Positions 12,207 to 23,704 of a stretch of 64,000 bases of DNA are shown piece by piece. Every line of letters begins with the position of its first letter. Position 1 is the stretch's first letter. The DNA is taken from positions 13,684,539 through 13,748,538 of the forward strand of contig OX359250.1 of NCBI GenBank assembly GCA_947179485.1, in the 5' to 3' direction. Both the position numbers and the translations under genes were made by a program. The stretch comes from Allacma fusca. Its lineage: Eukaryota; Arthropoda; Collembola; Symphypleona; Sminthuridae. A model generated the notes under the pieces. It saw only the letters and a list, made by a program, of their open reading frames with translations, did not search any database and was not told the DNA's origin.

Positions 12207-12437
12207 GAAAGTTTTTACGTGTTATGGGCGAGACCCGAATGACATGAATAAATTGAATTGAATTGAATTGAATTGACTTGAATAGTGAGTCACGTAAAAC
12301 TTTGGACTATGAATAGACTTGACTTGAACCGCTAAAAGTGATCTTGATTAGAATAGGACATGAATAGAGTTTTCCTTGTCTTATTAAGACTAGACTAGAC
12401 TGGACTTGGGGAGCTCGTGAACAGCTATGGGTGGACA

Positions 12438-13128
12438 GAACGTTCCAGATTTCCTTGCGAAATGATGGTTTAAACTCGGCGCCTTGTCCTAAACCTGTAC
12501 TGTATCCCGGCTTAACACAACGACATTTGCTATACCGAAACCAGTTACGGTACCACAATCCTTTTACCTTTACAGAAACCTAGTTTCAGTAGCCCACAAC
12601 CTCTCTATTTGTAGAAGAAATGCAAAACCTGCTGTCATTATCGAAGTTCTAGCAAAGTAATTTTTTTTACTACCGATTGTTCACGTTCGAAAAACTAAAC
12701 TAACCCATCACTACTGTAACACGTTTTAATGCTCGTGGTCAATGACCGAATTATAGAGAACTTAATTGATAAAATAACTAGCTTTTTCCGTTAAATTGCA
12801 GGATACTGACGCGCGTTGGCAGCACATCTGACTACGTCAAAACAGTTGCGCTTGGTATTCCTGTTCAATGTAAGGCTCTTTTTTCATATATTTGAGATAA
12901 TGAGATTGACGCATTTTTAAAAATGTTACAGTGCACTCTCGTTATAAGAACGTCCTGGAGTGTATCAAAATTCCTTTCTTATATTGTCTCTTGGCACCAT
13001 CTTCATCGGAGAATAATTAAAATTATATTGATGGGGAACGTGTCGAATTATTTGTTCCTAAAGAAAATGTGCACTATACTTTTGTGAGAGAGCATGTTAT
13101 TAAAACCAAATGTCTGTTAATTTTTCAG
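12438..13128. other. Intergenic, no gene seen
   Basis: AT-rich sequence between the hAT target duplication and the first probable exon of the next gene. It holds only a single 17-bp match (near 12592) to an arm of the palindrome at 1168-1200. Confidence 0.5.
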
Positions 13129-14596
13129 ATCATGGGAAGACCGGAATGGTATGTAAAATACAAAAGAAATAGATGACTAGTTTCATCGTTTCGAGTTTTT
13201 ATTTGTTATCTTTTTCACTCACGTTTAATAAGTCAGCTAGGCCATGGTTAGATGGATGCAAGACTTACGTCCCTTTCATACAGTCTAGAACGTTTTAAAA
13301 TTCGTTATAAGGGACCATTCGCAAAGGACCAGATATTCTTTCCCTTCATAAAAACAATCCCTTCTACGCCATTTCTTAAGCCTATGGGTAAATGGATGGC
13401 GAGGCATTGTAAATGCGTTCCTCATAATGAAAGCCCAAAAAACTTTAACGAGATTTGACTGCTGTTAAGTAGTATTTATAAATTATCACGTTGTCCCATG
13501 TACATAATTCTGACAATAGTATTTTTGTTGTTGTCCTTCAGCCTTTCCCATACCACGCGGATTGGTACGATTATTATCAACGTCATTACGAGAAAATGTC
13601 GTTTCGGTCGGTCGGAAACGGGAATAAGGCACATTTAGAGTACAGCGATGATTATGACAGCTGCATTCTAGCAAGCAAATCGGTGTTCGCACAACACTTT
13701 CGAGATGATATCAGTTTTGTTTCGAATAAAGTTTGTAAAATACCCGAGAGGGTGAGATGTGAAGCGGATGGAAACAAAAATAGTTTGATAGAATATGAAA
13801 ATGTTCGTCACCTTTCGGATCTTTGTTTCCCTTGTAACACGCAAGACAACGAATTCACCCGTGAGGCATTGAGAAGACTTATCAGGAGATCATATGTAAT
13901 TTACGTTTTGTTCCAACATCAGGTGAATTGTCTGTCATTCTGACTTTCAATTTGACTGCATACTCGGACCCTGGCGTCCAACCTCATCGTTGTTAAGGTT
14001 CATTCTGGTCCTTGTCCATGCGGTAGTTGGCTACGTCGTTATTGTGCTTTCTCGTGAGTTAAAGGAACAAAACGGGTCTTGTGAGTTGATTAATCCGGTA
14101 TATTCTTTGTTAAAGGCATTACTTTTTATTACAGTTGCAGCTGTCTTCATTTCAACAGCTTGCTTCGATATTGTGGTATATGCGCTGATTATAGTAATAT
14201 TGAGTCTCTTTATTTGGATTATCGCGATGGTTTTGCAAATTCTGACTGATTTCGATGGGAAGTTGCGACCATCTAGGAAATACTTTCCTGTGATTGAGGC
14301 AGTGGTAGTTCCGGAGAAAATGCCCTCAAAATTCGTACGCCTGACGCCTGACGCTACTGATGATTCTCATTGTAGTAACCCTAATTTGCATCTTCCTCAT
14401 GTCCATAAAGGGAAACTACATAGGAACAATTTTCAAGGACCCTTGCATGAACTGCATTTGGAAGTACGATGAAGTACTTATCAAGGACAGAAGCCAAAAG
14501 GTCTCAACAACCATTCCTATGTATGCTCATTTTAACTGTACAGTAAAGAACGGTACATGGGACAATTTGATAGCTATCCCGTTGGTTTACTTATAG
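13129..14596 (+). pseudogene. Multi-pass membrane protein gene, frame-broken
   Basis: A short first exon may start after TTTTTCAG (ATG at 13132, MGRPE) and a second lies near 13306-13392, both uncertain. A long exon begins at 13542 after a strong acceptor (TTGTTGTCCTTCAG). From there to TAG 14596 the coding potential is continuous but changes frame twice. At ~13928 TGTC is doubled, and at ~14343 CCTGACG is doubled; ignoring one copy of each restores a single frame. The product would have an N-terminal soluble part with several cysteines, about four hydrophobic helices (residues encoded near 13999-14050, 14110-14180, 14185-14240, 14345-14410) and a cysteine-bearing tail with N-glycosylation sites NCT and NGT. 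I do not recognise the family. Polyadenylation signals AATAAA follow at 14731 and 14811. Assembly error rather than true inactivation is possible. Confidence 0.55.
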
Positions 14597-15343
14597 GTAT
14601 ATAATATGTAGTCTAATTATTCTGAAGATAAATGTCTGGAAATACACTTTATAATTGTAGTTACTGATAATTGTTGAGGTTCTTGAGAACTGATGATTGA
14701 CTAGTTCGAATGTTAGAAACTTGCTCTAGAAATAAAATACTACTCTGGAATAGTTATGAGAGTTACTATAATATGTAATATTTAAATGAGTTTGGATAAT
14801 CTGTTTTGTGAATAAAGTTTAGATCGAACACAGCGTATTTGTAGACTCTCCGTGCCACCATGATTTCCCCTCTATATAATTGCAATAACAAAAGCAAAAG
14901 TCGATATAAACTCCAAAGGTATTAAGGATAGAATCAATAGTTATGCCGAATTCGGTTCGTATGATAACGGTAGTAATAATTGATAACCCCAAATCAAGTT
15001 TCGATTTTATTATACACGTTTTCAAATTTTTCCCGAGAATTTTTTCAAAAAACGAAATTTTGACCAAATTTTTTGTCAAAACTCCTTGACTTTTTGTATG
15101 TATTTGGCATATGGCGCAGTGCAATACCTCTTTCGAACTGTCAAGGTATACCCGAATAAAATTTTGGATTTTAATTTACGGGTTTTCAATATTTTGCCCG
15201 GGAAATTTTAAAAAATTCATACAAAAGAAAAAGCAATTTTGGCCCTAATGTGAAAGTTGAGAGCAGTACATATATGATTAGCTTTTTAATGAAACATTCT
15301 GACAGATTGAGTAGATTGGACATTCCAAAAAGTGACTTAATAA
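14597..15343. other. 3' intergenic region between convergent genes
   Basis: Contains two AATAAA signals (14731, 14811) for the plus-strand gene and two weakly similar ~150-bp blocks (about 14995-15080 and 15150-15230) that share TTTTCAAxxTTTTxCCCG. Nothing else was seen. Confidence 0.45.
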
Positions 15344-15982
15344 TCATTGGCACTTGGAATCTGTATTTTGTTGTGTAGATGAAGGAAGCTGGAATTTGGA
15401 GGTTGTTTTAAAGCTGGTTAATAATGTTAAAGCAATTAAATAAAATTTCCATGATGTTGGGGACCAAGAACATTCATGATTCAGTACTGCTGAAGCCTTT
15501 TGGCAGACGTCATCTTCACAAACCAGTCCTTCTGCGCATTCGAAACCTTTACTCGTACACGGCGTATGTAGCCCTGCTTTGCAACTATCATCTTTGGTCT
15601 TTGTAAACGTAAAATTTTTACGCGAGAGCTCAAGGCACCCACAGGTTTCTTCATCGGTTCCATTCGGAAGTGTCCTCCGCTTGCATTCAAGGGCTGCAGC
15701 GAAACATATCTCCTGGACTGTCGTTTTCAGAAGGGCTGTATCATTGATGGCATTCAGGTTTTGAAGCAAATTATCATAGAAAGTTCTTGCTTCCGCCAAT
15801 TTTCGGTCTGCAATTAAGCGATACATAGGGTGCACCGACGCGCGGTATGTTCTATACTTGCAGGGACCGCTGAAATTGGCAATGGTATCTTTGGTTAAGA
15901 AACCCGTGTTAACTAATCTTGCTACTGATGCAATGTAAAATACTATCAAAACGACTGCGACGCAACTTGTTGTTGCAAACAT
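15344..15982 (-). CDS. Secreted or membrane-anchored cysteine-rich protein
   Basis: A single open frame of 212 residues. It starts with a hydrophobic signal (FATTSCVAVVLIVFYIASVA), then a ~70-residue helical segment, then a cysteine-rich part (roughly residues 90-165). Within this, DSCKAGLHTPC...GFECAEGLVCEDDVC has the C-x5-C-x6-C-x5-C-x4-C spacing seen in EB-like modules of invertebrate secreted proteins. Potential N-glycosylation sites include NFS, NDT, NGT and NFT. A second hydrophobic segment (FYLIALTLLTSF, near residue 180) followed by a polar tail may be a transmembrane anchor or a weak GPI signal. It is convergent with the membrane-protein gene on its left. The gene has no introns in its coding region. 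Function is unknown; the extracellular location is inferred from the signal. Confidence 0.72.
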   Translation of the reverse strand: MFATTSCVAVVLIVFYIASVARLVNTGFLTKDTIANFSGPCKYRTYRASVHPMYRLIADRKLAEARTFYDNLLQNLNAINDTALLKTTVQEICFAAALECKRRTLPNGTDEETCGCLELSRKNFTFTKTKDDSCKAGLHTPCTSKGFECAEGLVCEDDVCQKASAVLNHECSWSPTSWKFYLIALTLLTSFKTTSKFQLPSSTQQNTDSKCQ

Positions 15983-16708
15983 GCTGAATAATTTCTAGGA
16001 TGCCTTCTTGAAGTTGTGTTCACGTGTAGCACATGGAAAGTATTGAGGAGTATGAGAATCAAAAATTTTAAAGAAGTCATTTATTTATAGTGGTTTTCGC
16101 TACAATTTGTATGGTTTTCAAAATGTCGGCTGGTGGACTCATCGGCCGAAACATAAAAACAAACCATCGTCAAACAAGAAATAATCGGGTAAAAACAAAT
16201 ATGTGTGACGACTGACGACCTTGTGTGGACTTATAGGGATTCAATAGAGCATTGAAAGCTGAACTGACTACGGCAACATTTATCAGATATTTACAACCAA
16301 ATTTAGACTTGCATAATTTCGTTGGGCTTTGAATTATTTTGGGAATTACTGGTGGTACTTAAATTCCTGTGCTTCAAAATGAGAACTTTGGAAACACCTA
16401 CTTCTTAATTTATTACGAACCCCATGTCATATTTTAAACCTCCTTTAACCCCCTGGTCTCTGAATTAACAAATAGATGCGCATTTTCTACCATGCTCAAA
16501 GAATTTGCCGGAGGAAGCTCAGAACGAATTCAATTGGATTCAGATTGATTGCGATTGCATCGCATCCTGAGTTAATCCCTCCGAGAATTTCCCGGCAGGG
16601 GTACCAACTGTATACTTGGTTTCAAATCAAGTTAAACTGGCACTCGTTATGCAAAATCCCGTATGGTGAACTAAGTATTATGTACATATATAAGAACAAT
16701 ATTAAATG
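15983..16708. other. Upstream region of the cysteine-rich gene, no gene seen
   Basis: Presumed promoter and leader of the minus-strand gene on its left. No repeat or further coding exon was recognised. Confidence 0.4.
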
Positions 16709-16790
16709 AGAATGGACTTAGCACCCACATATCCAGCACCCACACTAGCAATATTATAACTTGCAATTTTTCTCACGTCATGTCTTTTAA

Positions 16791-19349
16791 ACAAATGGGA
16801 ATTTCGGCAAAATGATTACATGGCCGAGTAGGTGTAGTCGTATGAAGTTAAAATAAACTATAATCAGCTTGGTGGAAACTACTTGGTACCAAAGTTGGAC
16901 TGAATTTTTTCGACTGGATTCACTAAAAATGTAATATCTTGTGAACAAATGGGAATTTCGGCAAAAGGATTACATGGCCGAGTAGGTGTGGTCGTATGAA
17001 GTTGAAATAAACTATAATCAGCTTAGTGCAAACTATTTGGTACCAAAGTTGGACTTTGAATTTTTTCGACTGGATTCACTAAAAATGTAATATCTTGTGA
17101 ACAAATGGGAATTTCGGCAAAATGATTACATGGCCAAATAGGTGTAGTCGTATGAAGTTGAAATAAACTATAATCAGCTTGGTGGAAACTACTTGGTACC
17201 AAAGTTGGACTTTGAATTTTTTCGACTGGATTCACTAAAAATGTAATATCTTGTGAACAAATGGGAATTTCGGCAAAATGATTACATGGCCGAGTAGGTG
17301 TAGTCGTATGAAGTTGAAATAAACTATAATCAGCTTGGTGGAAACTACTTGGTACCAAAGTTGGACTTTGAATTTTTTCGACTGGATTCACTAAAAATGT
17401 AATATCTTGTGAACAAATGGGAATTTCGGCAAAAGGATAACATGGCCGAGTAGGTGTAGTCGTATGAAGTTGAAATAAACTATAATCAGCTTGGTGGAAA
17501 CTACTTGGTACCAAAGTTGGACTGAATTTTTTCGACTGGGTTCACTAAAAATGTAATATCTTGTGAACAAATGGGAATTTCGGCAAAAGGATAACATGGC
17601 CGAGTAGGTGTAGTCGTATGAAGTTGAAATAAACTATAATCAGCTTGGTGGAAACTACGTGGTACCAAAGTTGGACTTTGAATTTTTTCGACTGGATTCA
17701 CTAAAAATGTAATATCTTGTGAACAAATGGGAATTTCGGCAAAATGATTACATGGCCGAGTAGGTGTAGTCGTATGAAGTTGAAATAAACTATAATCAGC
17801 TTGGTGGAAACTACTTGGTACCAAAGTTGGACTGAATTTTTTCGACTGGATTCACTAAAAATGTAATATCTTGTGAACAAATGGGAATTTCGGCAAAAGG
17901 ATTACATGGCCGAGTAGGTGTGGTCGTATGAAGTTGAAATAAACTATAATCAGCTTAGTGCAAACTATTTGGTACCAAAGTTGGACTTTGAATTTTTTCG
18001 ACTGGATTCACTAAAAATGTAATATCTTGTGAACAAATGGGAATTTCGGCAAAATGATTACATGGCCAAATAGGTGTAGTCGTATGAAGTTGAAATAAAC
18101 TATAATCAGCTTGGTGGAAACTACTTGGTACCAAAGTTGGACTTTGAATTTTTTCGACTGGATTCACTAAAAATGTAATATCTTGTGAACAAATGGGAAT
18201 TTCGGCAAAATGATTACATGGCCGAGTAGGTGTAGTCGTATGAAGTTGAAATAAACTATAATCAGCTTGGTGGAAACTACTTGGTACCAAAGTTGGACTT
18301 TGAATTTTTTCGACTGGATTCACGAAAAATGTAATATCTTGTGAACAAATGGGAATTTCGGCAAAAGGATAACATGGCCGAGTAGGTGTAGTCGTATGAA
18401 GTTGAAATAAACTATAATCAGCTTGGTGGAAACTACTTGGTACCAAAGTTGGACTGAATTTTTTCGACTGGGTTCACTAAAAATGTAATATCTTGTGAAC
18501 AAATGGGAATTTCGGCAAAAGGATAACATGGCCGAGTAGGTGTGGTCGTATGAAGTTGAAATAAACTATAATCAGCTTAGTGCAAACTACTTGGTACCAA
18601 AATTAGACTTTGAATTTTTTCGACTGGATTCACTAAAAATGTAATATCTTGTGAACAAATGGGAATTTCGGCAAAATGATTACATGGCGGAGTAGGTGTA
18701 GTCGTATGAAGTTGAAATAAACTATAATCAGCTTAGTGCAAACTACTTGGTACCAAAATTGGACTTTGAATTTTTTCGACTGGATTCACTAAAAATGTAA
18801 TATCTTGTGAACAAATGGGAATTTCGGCAAAATGATTACATGGCCGAGTAGGTGTAGTCGTATGAAGTTGAAATAAACTATAATCAGCTTGGTGGAAACT
18901 ACTTGGTACCAAAGTTGGACTGAATTTTTTCGACTGGATTCACTAAAAATGTAATATCTTGTGAACAAATGGGAATTTCGGCAAAATGATTACATGGCCG
19001 AGTAGGTGTAGTCGTATGAAGTTGAAATAAACTATAATCAGCTTGGTGGAAACTACTTGGTACCAAAGTTGGACTGAATTTTTTCGACTGGATTCACTAA
19101 AAATGTAATATCTTGTGAACAAATGGGAATTTCGGCAAAAGGATTACATGGCCGAGTAGGTGTGGTCGTATGAAGTTGAAATAAACTATAATCAGTTTAG
19201 TGCAAACTACTTGGTACCAAAGTTGGACTTTGAATTTTTTCGACTGGATTCACTAAAAATGTAATATCTTGTGAACAAATGGGAATTTCGGCAAAAGGAT
19301 TACATGGCCGAGTAGGTGTAGTCGTATGAAGTTGAAATAAACTATAATC
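16791..19349. repeat. 154-156 bp tandem array, 17 copies, six-monomer higher order
   Basis: Seventeen monomers, identified by the recurring ACAAATGGGAATTTCGGCAA. Most are 156 bp; some are 154 bp through loss of TT in GGACTTTGAAT. A block of six monomers (932 bp) is repeated: 17023-17514 and 17955-18446 translate almost identically on the minus strand. In 156-bp monomers the minus strand is open with a 52-codon period (SSFHQADYSLFQLHTTTP...); 154-bp monomers break the frame. The last monomer on the right lies next to the end of the PHD gene. Confidence 0.93.
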
Positions 19350-19434
19350 CACCATAGCAACTGCAAAACATTATAACTATGACAATCTTGTTTTCGAATG
19401 TAGTTCCAAACCCAAAACCGTTGAGGCAATGTTC

Positions 19435-21053
19435 TTACCGTGCCGTGAACTTCAAGGGAGAACCTGTGTTGTTCCGCTTACACTGCATGATAAAATGCAT
19501 GCATTTAAGATGCTTGCAGTGTCCCTGTGTGTATATGTAGGATTCTGTACTTGTCGGAGTGAAACGAGTCTTTTTGAAAACAAGAACACAGAACTTATTC
19601 ACGGCAGCGAAGGCTTCGTTGACAAAATCCGTCCATCCGCGCAGTAACTTATCCTTCCCATCGGCGAATCCAACGAAACGACCCCAACCTACGTTGTCAA
19701 CTTCAAAGTTGTAGACAATCACAGCCACGTCGGTCCCATGAACATCCTATACGTATACATTGACATACGTTACATGCAAGACTGATGCATCGGAGCAGCA
19801 TGGAAAACTATGCTCAGTAATGCAGAATTACCGTAGTGTTCATCTTGTGAATTTGTTCGTAGTGACTCACTGGAAAAGATCCTGTCCTTGCGCTGATCTT
19901 GGGCCGAAACTCACAATCAGAGCATTCCGATGGATGGTTGCTGCTCACATCGTCAGTAAAGAACCAGTCCTGTTCCAAGTAACGAAAAGCTTGTAGATCA
20001 TCACATTGAACTTCGTTGGCATTGATGCAATGATCCAGTTTGGGTTCTGCATCTGACACGTTCGGTTCACGATCTTCAGAGGGTTCCCGCGAGGAATCTG
20101 TTTGCGAATGATTTAATGCTAGAATAAAGTCATACATTTCTTCATGGTCTAACAGTGCGAACATGCATATCATACCACTCGATGAAATGGTTAAAATCCT
20201 TGATCGTTTCCGGTATAGCCTCGGCGAGGAACACCCGACCAACGGGCCAAGCATGCTTCGCTTGGTCTTTTCCAATTCCTGCTCGAGGAATTCAGTGCAC
20301 TTGTTCTTAGTCGCGTTGACTTCGGCATGGCCTACAATGGCACTAATTTCCTCCGGTGCCATACGACGAACTATAACAACAACAACCTTACATCGTGTTT
20401 TAACATGTCAATGTAAGGATACATAGGGGAGAGTAAACAACGTGGAATAGAACCTGAGACGGATTTCAGAACACGAGATGGTAATGAAACAAATGATGTT
20501 CCGCAGCATGTAGGACACATCCAATCAGCCAAAGCAACCTTGCGCAAATCTACTCTAACGCACAGGACGTGATACCATTGCGAGCACTGCGTACATTCGA
20601 CCCAGCCACCCTCAGCATGGCCCAAGCAGTGCCCACAACGTTCGCTGCTGGGCACAGGTGGTTTTGGAGTAGAATGGGCTACAGGAGATGGCAGCATCCC
20701 CGTAATTTCATGCAGTTGACGTAAATACGCCGTCTGCAACATTACAAAACATGGATATACAATGGTATGAGAAAAGTGGTCCCATGTTTGTAAACACATG
20801 AGAAATAACCGAATGTAGCGCCTACCCTAAGTCCGTCCCGATTTTCCCGATACATAGTCCATAAGATCTGACGGTCCACATCCGATGCCGTGAGATAAAA
20901 CGTCCGAACCAGTTGATCATACACCCCCTTTTGTTTCCGGTATGACGCCGTCATCCAGTCATTAGGAACGGAAGAGATGCTAACCATATCATCCACTAAA
21001 GCCCTTAATGGAACTTTCTCCTGACTCCATTTCTGTTTCCTTGGTCTACCCAT
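19435..21053 (-). CDS. PHD-finger protein, multi-exon, probably transposon-related
   Basis: Exon 1 (21053-20826) starts MGRPRKQKW, an AT-hook-like start, and ends at AGG|GTAGGC. Exon 2 (from 20733, after GTTGCAG) carries a C4HC3 PHD finger: CGHC, CTQC, WYHVLC, CPTC. PHD fingers read histone H3 tails. Exon 3 (about 20370-19871) is acidic and ends at CCA|GTGAGT. Exon 4 (19746-19435) joins in phase and encodes GWGRFVGF..., GWTDFVNEAF...CVLVFKK and a cysteine module GHCKHLKCMHF. The last part resembles the N-terminal cysteine module of some MULE/ZSWIM-type transposases; the middle part has a faint B3-like look. The exon 2-3 join is unresolved: one candidate 5' site (T|GTTTAC near 20440) keeps the frame, otherwise a frameshift must be assumed. 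It stops at TAA 19437-19435, which overlaps a possible splice donor CG|GTAAGA. Confidence 0.6.
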
Positions 21054-21099
21054 GCTGTGAATAATGATGCAAGAAGAAAATGAACGCTAAGTGCATAGA

Positions 21100-22317
21100 A
21101 ATCACTCCGAAGTACAAATCCTAACAAAATATATCTACGCACACAGTCGAATCATACAAAATCATAACAACCAAACATAACCTCTTACAGTTAATACATG
21201 ACTAAGCTATAGACGGTGGGAATTACAACAAATACAAAAATATACAAATGACACCAATATAACACAAATAGTTCCTAGTCAAGTAAATATTACACTAGCA
21301 ATGAACAGTTTCAGCCATTGGATGGCACCTGCAAGAGGTTTTTGCCCTGGAAAGGCACTGTAAATTGAAAGTTTGTTCGACCATTTCAAGTCCTATGTAC
21401 GGTGGCTTTTATGCGTATTACCTATTTACCCATACCAAGTCAACGTTAAGCGCACTCAAGCGACAACAGTTGCTTAACAATAACTTATTTTTATAAAATG
21501 TGACTGTGGTAATTTACTAGACTTGACTACTGAACCAGCTGCAGAATCAAGAGTATGACTACACTTGACTATTAGTACAACCAAAACTCGGAATAAAAGC
21601 AGTATCTTAATGGTCGTATTTTTGCACTTTTCACCAAACCACAAAACAAAAACAAACGTACAAATTACAGCGGCCAAAGTTCACAACTTATTTGATACTA
21701 CGGATAGATACATAATTTTGTAACTAATTAAGACACTATTGTCGATTGACATCCCTTCGAAATCTTGTTACTTTTGGTTTGTGCTTACACACGGCCCAAG
21801 CCCACTCGGGATCGGAATGAAATTTTGTGGGAGATTAGGTACCTGGCCCAATGACCCAGCGAGAGCAAAAGTTTGTGCCATCTCGCCCTGGTTTGCGCGG
21901 GAAATCGTACAAAAGGTTTAAATTGTAATGCGTGAACACAGGGTCCCCCTCTCCAACTTAAATTTTGTTAAATCCCATGAGAGAACTCCATTTGCAAATT
22001 TCACGGAAAAAATAAAAATGCATCAAAGCTTGTTAATGGCCCTGATAGCACAACATTAGCATGTATGCAAACTTGATTCGGGCCATCACGCCCAAGTTTC
22101 CAGCGGAAACCTGATTTACATTACAATTTTTTAAGATACAAGGGTCCCCAAACATCCATTGGCTTTCTGAGGAGCTAATCAGCAGGTCTCTACGTTGCGA
22201 AAATTCAAATGAACATACTCACTCCCTATAATATAAGATTTGCTGTAAAAATAATATTGAGTAGATCAAGAATCCAAGATTTGGTTTAGGAAAAGGTAGT
22301 ATCGGAAATACATGTCA
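21100..22317. other. Non-coding stretch upstream of the PHD gene
   Basis: AT-rich, with short ACTTGACT remnants near 21515-21570. I see no gene or clear repeat boundary; presumably it includes the PHD gene's promoter. Confidence 0.4.
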
Positions 22318-22326
22318 ATAATCAAC

Positions 22327-22873
22327 ACTAGGACGTAAAAACAGCACCTGGTTTCTTGAGTGGGAGCTAGAGTTTATAATAATTCTGATCTCCTCTGCTC
22401 TTCAATTTACCAAGCAAGTTTGTCATTAAAGTGTTGCTTACTGTACTCTATGGCAACCCATCTTCATGGACTCACCATCTCTCACTGCTCGTGCATATTT
22501 GAATATTTCTAGCCGTAAATACTAATTAAAGGACTGAGCTAATGTAGCATAGACCCAAGGAATGACAATCATCTCAGTAGACATATTTAATCAAATTCCA
22601 TCCATAAATGTGTGCTTTGATTTTTTGGTAATTGTTCTTTTACATGTTATTTACGTTTCCTTAATAATTTATAGCTTCTACTAGCATTCACATGCATGAG
22701 CTGTGAGAGATGGGATTGGTTGCCCTAGAGTACAGTAAGCAGCATTGTCATGATAAACTATCTTGTTTGGTAAAGTGCAGAGCAGAGGAGAGTAAAAATA
22801 TTATAATTAATACATAAAATATATAATTATAAAAATACCCTGGAGCAACCAGGTTCTGTTTTTACATCCTAGT
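22327..22873. mobile_element. MULE-like foldback MITE
   Basis: 547 bp with ends ACTAGGACGTAAAAACAG / complementary TGTTTTTACATCCTAGT and a perfect 9-bp duplication ATAATCAAC (22318-22326 and 22874-22882). Nearly the whole element is a long imperfect hairpin: 22388-22500 pairs with 22690-22800 (GCAGAGGAG, TACAGTAAGCA, GGTTGCC, GTGAGAGATG blocks). Its end sequence is shared with the 3.4-kb element at 1298-4694, so both probably use one transposase. Confidence 0.88.
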
Positions 22874-22882
22874 ATAATCAAC

Positions 22883-23704
22883 AGTATTATGTATTGCATA
22901 TATTATATTATAAAAACCGGATACGAATTTTGCTACAAAATTACGGAATCTAATATGTTTTTCAGTAACTTATTTGTAATAAGGGCTAATGAGGCAGTGA
23001 ACGTTGATGCCGTATACATGGCACAGATTAATAACCACGCTGTATTGGTCAACAAAAAAACCACAAATACAATTTGATTCAGGATTTCGCCACCTTTTAA
23101 ATCCAACCTAACTAAAATGGAATAAGCATGTGTGCGATATAAAATATTTAAAATTATTCATAAACGAATAAGATGATTGCAATGGAATCCTTAAGGAATA
23201 TTTGAACATTACTACAATACTTGACATTTGAACATAAAAGAGTGCATACAAAAGAGCTGATTGTGAGTAAAAAAGAATCCGTGGAATGCGATAAGTGATG
23301 ACTTTTGGCATCCCGTATTGGAAAACCATATTTGTTTCTTTAACATTTTTTCAGGCTCGTGATCCGTTTCGTATTTTGAACAATTGTTCATCAATACCAA
23401 AACAGTAGGTAAATTCAAACACCCACTAATTAAACATTGTCACAAGATTTTTCCAGCATAATTTAATATAGGTTTACTTAATTTACTGTATCAGTGATTA
23501 TCATGCAAGTCGTGAAGTTTGATTGCACGATTAATTTTATTACAAATTGAAATATTAGTTACAACAAATCCTTGAGAATCTTAAAAGATGGACCTGGGTA
23601 CAGGTCGAATCAATTATTATTATTATTCTATTACTTTTTATTAGAATAGTTTTACTTACATCGGACAGCAATTGTTGAATCCTACTGTAGATTGACAAAA
23701 CACC
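22883..23704. other. No gene or element recognised
   Basis: AT-rich, with only short frames lacking recognisable features; no boundaries or repeat matches were seen. Confidence 0.4.

Larger units (their letters stand above)
7753..12274 (+). mobile_element. Near full-length non-LTR retrotransposon (LINE)
   Basis: A 4522-bp element flanked by a 16-bp target duplication GACTTGAATAGTGAGT (7737-7752 and 12275-12290). Order: 5' UTR of ~590 bp, ORF1 (8340-9050), ORF2 with endonuclease, reverse transcriptase and C-terminal cysteine region (9051-12206), then a short 3' end finishing in AATTG repeats. The repeat tail and long duplication fit target-primed reverse transcription. It inserted into the right-hand CTAGACT array of the surrounding hAT. 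Several frameshifts in ORF2 show that this copy is dead. Confidence 0.92.
4808..12429. mobile_element. Large hAT element, CTAGACT array family, with nested insertions
   Basis: Ends CATAGCTGTTC / GAACAGCTATG are bounded by a perfect 8-bp duplication GGTGGACA (4800-4807 and 12430-12437). CTAGTCTAGAC half-site arrays lie just inside both ends (4815-4990; 7710-7750 continued at 12290-12412). The span is 7622 bp, but a 1443-bp hAT (6155-7597) and a 4522-bp LINE (7753-12274) were inserted later, leaving about 1.6 kb of original element. A BED-type finger exon (5815-5892) is a remnant of its transposase. Confidence 0.88.

Noticed and set aside
17023-18446. Long minus-strand open frames as independent genes
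   Set aside because: They follow the 156-bp repeat period, start within monomers and are ended by 154-bp variants.
16791-19349. CRISPR-like regular repeats
   Set aside because: Monomers abut without unique spacers and the genome is eukaryotic; this is a satellite.
20371-20391. Tiny intron GTAAGGTTGTTGTTGTTATAG in the PHD gene
   Set aside because: 21 nt is too short for splicing, and the join would not keep the frame.
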